Positions 1-5,004 of a stretch of 5,099 nt of DNA are shown here, in pieces. The notes below the pieces were generated by a model. That model was given only the letters and a program-made list of their open reading frames with translations. It searched no databases and was not told where the DNA came from. The position numbers and the translations under genes are program-made. Source of the stretch: an uncultured Bacilli bacterium (lineage in GTDB: Bacteria > Bacillota_I > Bacilli_A > RF39 > UBA660); assembly GCA_944332505.1 (NCBI GenBank), contig CALVKC010000091.1, forward strand, positions 1 through 5,099, written 5' to 3'. Position 1 is the first letter of the stretch. Every line of letters starts with the position of its first letter.

Positions 1-302
1 TTAAAGAAAATGAAACTCCACTAGAATGTGCTAAAAGAGAAATTTTGGAAGAAACTGGCTATGAAAACATTGAATTAATTCATGAACTTCCTAAAATAAA
101 TCATCATTATTATGCATACAACAAAGATAAATATTTTAACATTGAATCAACAGGGTTTTTATTTAAGTTAGTAAATGACAAACAAAGTAAACAAAATTTA
201 GATGATGATGAATCATTTGATGTAGAATGGGTAACTAAAGAAGTAATTGAAAAAGAAATAGTTGATGAATTACACAAGAAAACATACGAATATGCTATTA
301 AA
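1..302 (+). other. Nudix hydrolase domain (C-terminal half) embedded in LeuRS
   Basis: Within the leuS frame, residues 4-20 read ETPLECAKREILEETGY. This matches the second part of the Nudix signature (Gx5Ex7REUxEExGU), with the metal-binding REILEETGY intact at nt 36-62. The following ~80 residues (HHYYAYNKDKYF.., ..ESTGFLFKL.., ..DVEWVTKE.., ..DELHKKTYEYA) have the strand/loop/helix succession and the late 'EWV' strand usual in Nudix folds. The segment then passes straight into GDGIHINS of the LeuRS editing domain. Its place corresponds to the linker after the editing-site helix in normal LeuRS. The N-terminal half of the Nudix fold and the box glycine lie upstream of the window. The substrate cannot be told from sequence. 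Confidence 0.88.
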
Positions 303-1598
303 CCTGGAGCAATGGTTGGTGATGGCATTCACATCAATTCAGAATTTTTAAATGGTTTAAACAAAGATGAAGCCATAGCTAAAATGCTTGAATTTTTAGA
401 AAAAAACAAATGTGGTAATAAGCAAATAAATTATAAAATGCGTGATTGGATATTCTCAAGACAAAGATTCTGGGGAGAACCAATTCCTATGATTTACTGT
501 GAAAAATGTGGTTGGGTACCAATGGATGAAAAAGATTTACCATTATTACTTCCGGATGTTGCGGAATATGAGCCAACAGATACTGGAGAAAGTCCATTAG
601 CAAAGATTACAGATTGGGTTAATACTACTTGTCCAAAATGTGGTGGTGCAGCAAAAAGAGAAACAGACACAATGCCTAACTGGGCAGGATCAAGTTGGTA
701 TTTCTTAAGATTTATGGATCCGCACAACACCAAAGAATTTGCTGGAATGGAAGCAATGAAGTATTGGAATAAAGTTGATTGGTACAATGGTGGAATGGAA
801 CACACAGCAAGACATTTATTATATGCAAGATTTTGGGTACAATTTTTATACAATATTGGTTTAGTACCTAATAAAGAAATGATTTGGACAAGAGTAAGTC
901 ATGGAATGGTTTTAGGTAGTGACAATCAAAAAATGAGTAAATCTAAAGGTAATGTAATAAATCCTGATGACATAGTAAAAGAATTCGGAGCAGATACATT
1001 AAGAACATATGAACTATTTATGGGAGATTATGAACTTGATTGTCCATGGAATACAGATTCTCTTAAAGGTTGTAAGAGATTCTTAGATAAAGTAATACGT
1101 TTAAAAGACAAAGTTATCGAAGGAAATGAATATTCTAAAGACTTAGAAACGATAATTAACAAAAGTATTAAAAAAGTTGAATATGACTTAACTCATATGG
1201 GTTATAATACAGCAATATCTACATTAATGATATTAACTAACAAATATGAAGAACAAGAACATATTACCAAAAAAGATTATCATTTACTATTAACATTATT
1301 AAATCCAATTGCTCCACATACAACTGAAGAATTAAATGAAGAAATTGGTTACAAACCATTATGTGAAACTGAGTGGCCAAAGTATGATGAAGCAAAAACA
1401 ATTGATAAAGAAAAAGAAATTGGAGTTCAAGTAAATGGTAAAACAAGGGCATCAATTAAAGTGGCAATTGATGAAGATGTTGAAGTAACTAAAGAAAAAG
1501 CTTTAAATGAAAACAATGTTAAAAAACACATTGAAGGTAAAGAAATAGTTAAAATAATAGTTTTACCGGGAAGAATAGTAAATATAGTAGTTAAATAA
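1..1598 (+). CDS. leuS: Leucyl-tRNA synthetase with an inserted Nudix domain (5' end outside window)
   Basis: This enzyme charges tRNA-Leu with leucine in the cytoplasm. The open frame enters from the left edge (first full codon at 3), and 531 C-terminal residues are visible. Counting from that codon, residues 1-100 are a Nudix segment. Residues 106-113 (GDGIHINS) are the end of the CP1 editing domain. MRDW..SRQRFWGEPIP (146-162) re-enters the class I catalytic core. A CxxC pair at 166/169 and another at 210/213 probably bind zinc. RETDTMP and AGSSWY follow, then KMSKS at 310-314 (nt 930-944), the helical anticodon-binding domain, and a complete C-terminal domain ending PGRIVNIVVK. A TTG at 45 could be read as a start, but it lies inside the Nudix box and the frame is open upstream, so it is not the start. 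The HIGH motif and the proofreading Thr-rich and Asp motifs lie outside the window. Ordinary bacterial LeuRS is about 800-870 residues; a Nudix insert would make this one longer. The LeuRS identity is secure. Confidence 0.97.
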   Translation, partial: KENETPLECAKREILEETGYENIELIHELPKINHHYYAYNKDKYFNIESTGFLFKLVNDKQSKQNLDDDESFDVEWVTKEVIEKEIVDELHKKTYEYAIKPGAMVGDGIHINSEFLNGLNKDEAIAKMLEFLEKNKCGNKQINYKMRDWIFSRQRFWGEPIPMIYCEKCGWVPMDEKDLPLLLPDVAEYEPTDTGESPLAKITDWVNTTCPKCGGAAKRETDTMPNWAGSSWYFLRFMDPHNTKEFAGMEAMKYWNKVDWYNGGMEHTARHLLYARFWVQFLYNIGLVPNKEMIWTRVSHGMVLGSDNQKMSKSKGNVINPDDIVKEFGADTLRTYELFMGDYELDCPWNTDSLKGCKRFLDKVIRLKDKVIEGNEYSKDLETIINKSIKKVEYDLTHMGYNTAISTLMILTNKYEEQEHITKKDYHLLLTLLNPIAPHTTEELNEEIGYKPLCETEWPKYDEAKTIDKEKEIGVQVNGKTRASIKVAIDEDVEVTKEKALNENNVKKHIEGKEIVKIIVLPGRIVNIVVK

Positions 1599-1640
1599 AA
1601 TTAGTTAATTAGTTAAAAATTAAATTAACTAATTTTTTTT
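1597..1640 (+). terminator. Rho-independent terminator of leuS
   Basis: TTAGTTAATT at 1601-1610 pairs with AATTAACTAA at 1623-1632. The stem extends by four A-T pairs (1597-1600 with 1633-1636) and overlaps the leuS stop codon. An eight-T run (1633-1640) follows. TTAGTTAA occurs twice in tandem (1601-1608, 1609-1616), so a shorter alternative stem, 1609-1616 with 1625-1632, can form. The stem is almost purely A-T, so its strength is uncertain, but the position directly after the stop codon and the T-tract fit a terminator. Confidence 0.8.
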
Positions 1641-1671
1641 GACAAATTATACAAAAGCAATAATGTATAAT
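1639..1671 (+). promoter_or_regulatory. Probable sigma-A-type promoter of the Cse60-like gene
   Basis: A perfect TATAAT (1666-1671) lies 6 nt before the GGTGAT ribosome binding site (1678-1683). A perfect TTGACA (1639-1644) lies upstream, and its first two bases are the last Ts of the leuS terminator. The gap between them is 21 nt, longer than the usual 16-18. Either the -35 is not the partner, or a weaker -10 (TAATGT, 1661-1666, spacer 16) is used. Confidence 0.55.
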
Positions 1672-1688
1672 AAATTTGGTGATAAAAA

Positions 1689-1859
1689 ATGAAAGTAAAA
1701 GTATTTGATGAATCACATGAAAAAGATTTAGAAAACTCAATTAATGGCTTTCTAAATTCTGGGGAATTTGATATAATAGATATCAAGTATCAAGTTGCAA
1801 TTGCAGTATGTGGTGAAGAACAAATATATTGTTTTAGTGCAATGATTTTATATAATTAA
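1689..1859 (+). CDS. Small Cse60-like (DUF2758) protein, 56 aa
   Basis: The gene encodes 56 residues beginning MKVKVFDESHEKDLE and ending EEQIYCFSAMILYN. The pattern KVKxFDExHExDLExxxNxF ... IIDIKYQVAIAV ... EQIYCFSAMI is what I know from the small Bacillus protein Cse60, made in the mother cell during sporulation, and its DUF2758 relatives. The molecular function of that family is unknown. There is no signal peptide or membrane segment. The ribosome binding site TTGGTGAT (1676-1683) sits 5 nt before ATG, and the gene has its own promoter after the leuS terminator. Its TAA stop overlaps the stop of the convergent gene, leaving no room for a terminator. The family assignment is from memory of the motif. 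Family members also occur in bacteria where sporulation is not established, so a spore role here is only an inference. Confidence 0.8.
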   Translation: MKVKVFDESHEKDLENSINGFLNSGEFDIIDIKYQVAIAVCGEEQIYCFSAMILYN

Positions 1860-2161
1860 ATCATATACATATTACTAGAATTATCTTCTTCAGTAATACA
1901 AGTTGTATTTAGAGATTCTAATTTACTAACACGATGTTCTAATCTATTTATTTGGCGTTCCATTTTAGCAAGTCTACTATCAATAGTATCAGTAGGATTA
2001 GAATATTGTTGATTAGGCATCATACCTGCATAATAGTTATAACTTGATTGGGCTTGATAGGGCATATTTGGAGTCATATTCATATTAGGATTTACATTAG
2101 GATTATATCCAGAATATGACATATTAGCTTCAGTGAAAAAAGAATTTCTATTTTTTTTCAT
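1856..2161 (-). CDS. Asn/Pro/Met/Tyr-rich protein with C-terminal coiled coil, 101 aa
   Basis: I do not recognise a named family. Residues 1-13 are a basic/polar start (MKKNRNSFFTEAN). Residues 14-56 are low complexity, rich in Asn, Pro, Met, Tyr and Gln, with NPN/NMN/TPNMP-like short repeats. Residues 60-84 form a clear coiled coil with hydrophobic positions at I60, L64, M67, I71, L74, V78 and L81 (strict 4-3 spacing) surrounded by Arg, Lys and Glu. The tail 86-101 is polar with one Cys (88). There is no signal peptide or membrane helix. It is a real gene, with an excellent ribosome binding site, AGAGAGGAGT (minus strand, 2167-2176), 5 nt ahead of the ATG. It is divergent from trmB and convergent with the Cse60-like gene. 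The composition recalls small spore-coat or envelope structural proteins, and a self-assembling structural role is possible but unproven. Confidence 0.8.
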   Translation of the reverse strand: MKKNRNSFFTEANMSYSGYNPNVNPNMNMTPNMPYQAQSSYNYYAGMMPNQQYSNPTDTIDSRLAKMERQINRLEHRVSKLESLNTTCITEEDNSSNMYMI

Positions 2162-2181
2162 ATGTAACTCCTCTCTATCAA

Positions 2182-2208
2182 TAGTATATGTTTATTTAAA
2201 GGAAGTGT
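2182..2208 (-). promoter_or_regulatory. Promoter region of the minus-strand coiled-coil gene
   Basis: On the minus strand TATACT (2188-2183) lies about 7 nt ahead of the ribosome binding site, giving a candidate sigma-A -10. No good -35 sits 17 nt upstream. The same bases read CATATACTA (2190-2182), which fits the sporulation sigma-K -10 pattern CATANNNTA, with an AC 16 nt upstream (2208-2207). In such AT-rich DNA this match carries little weight. The 53-bp gap to trmB is shared by both divergent genes, so their promoters must overlap. A weak plus-strand -10 (TATGTT, 2187-2192) for trmB lies in the same bases. Confidence 0.4.
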
Positions 2209-2214
2209 TATACA

Positions 2215-2811
2215 ATGCGAATGCGCAACCCAAAAGATAAAGATTTAGTAATTAATAGTTGTAATTTTTATTATGATGGTTTTGACAATAACAATCCTAT
2301 TCATTTAGAAATTGGAATGGGTAAAGGAAAATTTATATTAGAAATGGCTTTAAAATATCCAGAATACAACTTTATAGGAGTAGAAAAATATTCTAGTGTT
2401 GCAAGTGTTGCAATAAAAAGAATTAATGAATACAAACCTAAAAATTTAAAAATATTAATAACAGATGCCATAAACTTACCAGAAATATTAGAAAACAAAG
2501 TAGACACAATTTATTTAAATTTTTCTGATCCTTGGCCAAAAGGAAGACATGCAAAAAGGAGATTAACTTCTCAAAAATATTTAGAGACCTATGATAAACT
2601 TTTTAAAAACAAAGCTCACATCATCATGAAAACTGACAATGATAATTTATTTTTATACAGTATTGACTCATTTATTAATCATGGATATAAAATAGACAAG
2701 ATAAGTTATGATTTACATAGTGAAGAAATTGATAATATAGAAACAGAATATGAAGAAAAGTTTAGTAAAAGTGGCATAAAAATTAAATATATTGACGTTA
2801 AAAAAGACTAA
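2215..2811 (+). CDS. trmB: tRNA (guanine-N7-)-methyltransferase TrmB
   Basis: This S-adenosylmethionine-dependent enzyme methylates N7 of G46 in the variable loop of tRNAs. The protein is 198 residues, slightly shorter than the ~213 of Bacillus TrmB. It shows the family landmarks: MRMR start, SAM-binding motif I EIGMGKG (32-38), LNFSDPWPKGRHAKRRL (101-117) with the DPWPK tRNA/catalytic motif, MKTDN (138-142), and TEYEEKFSKSG (177-187). All expected signature residues are present, so it should be active. The start at 2215 is preceded by AAAGGAAG (2198-2205) at 9 nt spacing. A second ATG at 2221 is possible, but the conserved MRMR start and the spacing favour 2215. The gene is divergent from the coiled-coil gene. 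No hairpin plus T-tract follows the stop; the 33-bp repeat array begins only 4 nt downstream. Confidence 0.97.
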   Translation: MRMRNPKDKDLVINSCNFYYDGFDNNNPIHLEIGMGKGKFILEMALKYPEYNFIGVEKYSSVASVAIKRINEYKPKNLKILITDAINLPEILENKVDTIYLNFSDPWPKGRHAKRRLTSQKYLETYDKLFKNKAHIIMKTDNDNLFLYSIDSFINHGYKIDKISYDLHSEEIDNIETEYEEKFSKSGIKIKYIDVKKD

Positions 2812-2814
2812 CAC

Positions 2815-2913
2815 GTTCCTCTTTTCGCCAAAAAATACTAAAATTATGTTCCGCTTTTCGCCAAAAAGAATGAAATTTATGTTCCGCTTTTCGCCAAAAT
2901 TATTGACATTTAC
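2815..2913 (+). repeat. Three tandem 33-bp units with a 19-bp conserved core
   Basis: The core GTTCC(G/T)CTTTTCGCCAAAA occurs at 2815-2833, 2848-2866 and 2881-2899, exactly 33 bp apart. Copies 2 and 3 are identical over 19 bases; copy 1 has T for G at core position 6. The 14-bp remainders are AT-rich and partly similar (..GAAATTTAT, ..GACATTTAC). In copy 3 the remainder contains the TTGACA -35 box of the ATPase promoter. The core contrasts with its surroundings in holding GC-rich CCGC and CGCC blocks. Direct repeats at about three helical turns could place several proteins on one DNA face, as in an operator or iteron cluster. No hairpin explains the conservation. Confidence 0.93.
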
Positions 2914-2931
2914 TGAAAAATAGGGTAAAAT
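2903..2931 (+). promoter_or_regulatory. Near-consensus sigma-A promoter of the ATPase gene
   Basis: TTGACA (2903-2908), a 17-bp spacer and TAAAAT (2926-2931) form an almost ideal vegetative promoter. The -10 ends 6 nt before the ribosome binding site AGGTGAT (2938-2944), so the 5' leader would be only about 12 nt. The -35 lies inside the third 33-bp repeat unit, 3 nt after its conserved core, so a protein bound to the array could block or recruit RNA polymerase. Confidence 0.85.
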
Positions 2932-2949
2932 TTAATTAGGTGATAAATC

Positions 2950-4263
2950 ATGAAACGGAAATTTTATGATGTTTTAACAAATTGGGACAAATTACCAGAT
3001 AAAATGCCATTAATGGTAGTTGGAGCAAGACAAGTAGGCAAGACTTACATAATTAATGAATATTGTCAAAAAAATTACAAAAATTATTGTTATATTAATT
3101 TATTTGATGATGATCGATTAATAAAATATTTTAATGAACTCGATACTTTTTCAAAAAAAGTAGAAATGTTAGAAGAAACATATAATATTAATTTGAAAGA
3201 TAAAAACACAATATTATTTATTGATGAAGTACAAGAAAGTGAAAAATTTATTGAAGCCTTAAAACTATTTTGTGAACAAGGATATACCAATATTATTTGT
3301 GCTGGTTCACTTTTGGGAGTAAAACTTAAAAGACTAACAGCATCATATCCAGTTGGTAAAGTTCATGAAGAAAAAATGTATCCTATGGACTTTGAAGAAT
3401 ATTTATGGGCAATAGGCAAAGAAAGATATATTAAATTTATAAAAGAATCATTTAAAGATAATAGTGAATGTCTTTTACATGATGAATTAATGAATGAATT
3501 TAATAGATTCCTATTTTTAGGGGGAATGCCTAATATAATTCAAAATTATATTAATCATAATCAAAGTCTATCAGAAATGAATAAAGATTTAATTAAAGAC
3601 ATAATAAATTCATATATTCTAGATATGAAAAAATATACCAAAGATGATAAAGAAAATATTAGAATTGAAAGAATATACAATGATATTCCTAAGCAATTAG
3701 CTAAAAGTAATCAAAAATTTACATTTGCAAAGATTGACATACAAGATAACAGGAAAAGGGATTACATCACTGCACTTGATTGGTTAATATCAAGTTTACT
3801 TGTTTTGCCTTGTTACAATGTAACAATACCAGAATATCCATTAAAAGTATATTATGATTATGATTCATTTAAATTATACTTAAATGATACTGGTATTCTT
3901 TGTAATCTAGCAAGTATTACAAGTGTTGATGTTCTTATGAATAATGATTTAAAGTATAAAGGAATATTAGTAGAAAATTATGTTGCTACAGAACTTATGA
4001 AAATGGGATATGATTTAAGTTATTGGAGTAGAAAGGATAATTCATCTGCAGTTTCCGAAGTTGATTTTATAATTCAAAAAGATAGTCGAATAATTCCAAT
4101 TGAAGTAAAAGCAGGTACAGACATGAAGTCTAAATCACTTGAGACATATAATAAAAAATATAGTCCAAAATTAATGGTTAAGATTTCCGCAAAAAATTTT
4201 GGATTAAAAGATAATTTAAAAACAATTCCTTTATATGCTACATTTTGTTTAAAAGATTTATAA
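2950..4263 (+). CDS. AAA_14/DUF4143 family ATPase (COG1373 type), 437 aa
   Basis: This is a cytoplasmic P-loop ATPase of a widespread family whose biological role is not settled. Walker A GARQVGKT is at 25-32, Walker B ILFIDEVQ at 88-95, and the sensor-like AGSLLG at 118-123. YPMDFEEYL (144-152) and FLFLGGMPNIIQNY (187-200) are typical of the family. The C-terminal DUF4143 part (about 220-437) includes LYLNDTGILCNL (309-320) and GILVENYVATEL (338-349). It ends with a PD-(D/E)xK-nuclease-like core, SEVDFII (369-375) and IPIEVKAGT (382-390), with D372, E385 and K387 in the expected spacing. Full length with all motifs, so no sign of decay. ATG 2950 follows AGGTGAT at 5 nt. It is transcribed alone, from its own strong promoter after a repeat array and up to a terminator. 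Genes of this family are patchily distributed and often present in several copies. Whether the nuclease-like core cuts DNA is unknown. Confidence 0.93.
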   Translation: MKRKFYDVLTNWDKLPDKMPLMVVGARQVGKTYIINEYCQKNYKNYCYINLFDDDRLIKYFNELDTFSKKVEMLEETYNINLKDKNTILFIDEVQESEKFIEALKLFCEQGYTNIICAGSLLGVKLKRLTASYPVGKVHEEKMYPMDFEEYLWAIGKERYIKFIKESFKDNSECLLHDELMNEFNRFLFLGGMPNIIQNYINHNQSLSEMNKDLIKDIINSYILDMKKYTKDDKENIRIERIYNDIPKQLAKSNQKFTFAKIDIQDNRKRDYITALDWLISSLLVLPCYNVTIPEYPLKVYYDYDSFKLYLNDTGILCNLASITSVDVLMNNDLKYKGILVENYVATELMKMGYDLSYWSRKDNSSAVSEVDFIIQKDSRIIPIEVKAGTDMKSKSLETYNKKYSPKLMVKISAKNFGLKDNLKTIPLYATFCLKDL

Positions 4264-4295
4264 AAAAATTCTATACCAATAAGGACAAATTAATG

Positions 4296-4324
4296 ATTGC
4301 TACTTTATTAGTGGCAATTTTTTT
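4296..4324 (+). terminator. Rho-independent terminator after the ATPase gene
   Basis: ATTGCTAC (4296-4303) pairs with GTGGCAAT (4311-4318), including one T-G wobble, around a 7-nt loop (TTTATTA). The T-tract runs 4318-4324. This is a better stem than the one after leuS. Confidence 0.88.
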
Positions 4325-4332
4325 GATATAAT
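4324..4332 (+). promoter_or_regulatory. Extended -10 promoter of the lipoprotein operon
   Basis: TGATATAAT (4324-4332) is an exact extended -10 (TGnTATAAT). It begins on the last T of the ATPase terminator. The -35 region would fall inside the hairpin (TTTATT, 4304-4309, spacer 17) and is poor, which is acceptable for an extended -10. The ribosome binding site GAGGAAAG starts 8 nt later at 4341. Confidence 0.65.
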
Positions 4333-4351
4333 AATATAACGAGGAAAGAAA

Positions 4352-4990
4352 ATGAAAAAAATATTTATAATTATTTTGCTAACATTAACTCTTACGGGTT
4401 GTACCAATATAAATGATTTAAGTTATACAGAAATAGCTAATAATTTTAGTTATACAGGTTCAAAGCCAAATGAATATCGGACAGGGTACAAGTATTACTT
4501 ACCTAGAGGAATGCAAGTAGAAGAAGCCTCATTATTTAATGAAATACTAAGTGATGGACAATATTTATATTATTTATATGTAGATGCTGTAAGTTATCAA
4601 AAAAAAGTAACATTTAATTATGAAAAAAATAGTAATAGTGAGTTTTCAGCAAGTATTAAAAATAATAATAAATATGGATATATAGAAATAAATTTATATG
4701 AAAATGATAAATATTTAGTTGAAATTATGTATAATTATGCTAAAATAGAAGTGATAGTAGATAAAAAAGATATTAAATTAAGTATGATATCTGCTATAAG
4801 CATCCTTCGGAGCATTGAGTATAATGATAATATAATAGCTAATTTATTAGAAGATGATGTATTAAACTATGCTGAAGAAGAGATGGATATATTTAATACC
4901 AATGGAAATGATAATGAAACGGTGCTAATAGATCCAGATGATTATAAACCAGTAGAAGAAATAGTACCAGACACAGATTTAATAAACTAG
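4352..4990 (+). CDS. Predicted lipoprotein of unknown function, 212 aa
   Basis: The protein starts with a type II signal peptide. It has MKK, a hydrophobic stretch (4-14) and the lipobox LTGC with the lipidated Cys at residue 17, so it should be anchored on the outer face of the cell membrane. Residues about 45-160 look like a compact alpha/beta domain rich in Tyr, Asn and Lys with alternating hydrophobic strands (YLYYLYVDAV, IEINLYEN, YLVEIMYNYAKIEVIVD) and a helix at 143-156. The tail (about 166-212) is strongly acidic (EEEMD, DPDD, VEEIVPD) and probably disordered. I do not recognise the family. GAGGAAAG (4341-4348) precedes the ATG. The next gene begins 15 nt after the stop, so the two are probably co-transcribed. 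Confidence 0.88.
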   Translation: MKKIFIIILLTLTLTGCTNINDLSYTEIANNFSYTGSKPNEYRTGYKYYLPRGMQVEEASLFNEILSDGQYLYYLYVDAVSYQKKVTFNYEKNSNSEFSASIKNNNKYGYIEINLYENDKYLVEIMYNYAKIEVIVDKKDIKLSMISAISILRSIEYNDNIIANLLEDDVLNYAEEEMDIFNTNGNDNETVLIDPDDYKPVEEIVPDTDLIN

Positions 4991-5004
4991 GAAAGGTGAA
5001 TAAT

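Noticed and set aside
494..853. 119-codon open frame on the minus strand inside leuS
   Set aside because: It is a reverse-strand shadow of highly conserved LeuRS sequence with no ribosome binding site or family resemblance.
45..1598. TTG at 45 as the start of a shorter LeuRS-like protein
   Set aside because: The TTG lies inside the Nudix box, has no ribosome binding site, and the frame is open and coding-like to the left edge.
2792..2797. TTGACG at the end of trmB as a further -35 box or repeat copy
   Set aside because: It is coding sequence, out of phase with the 33-bp period, and lacks a -10 at the right distance.
2221..2811. Second ATG as the trmB start
   Set aside because: The MRMR start is conserved in the family, and ATG 2215 has the better ribosome-binding-site spacing.
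2815..2913. CRISPR array
   Set aside because: The 14-bp spacers are too short and partly similar to one another, the repeat is only 19 bp, and no cas gene is nearby.
2812..2949. Terminator for trmB
   Set aside because: No stem followed by a T-tract is visible. TTTTCGCCAAAA gives only four weak A-T pairs and is followed by A bases on the coding strand.
4802..4813. TCCTTCGGA hairpin in the lipoprotein gene
   Set aside because: The stem is only three base pairs inside a coding frame with no T-tract.
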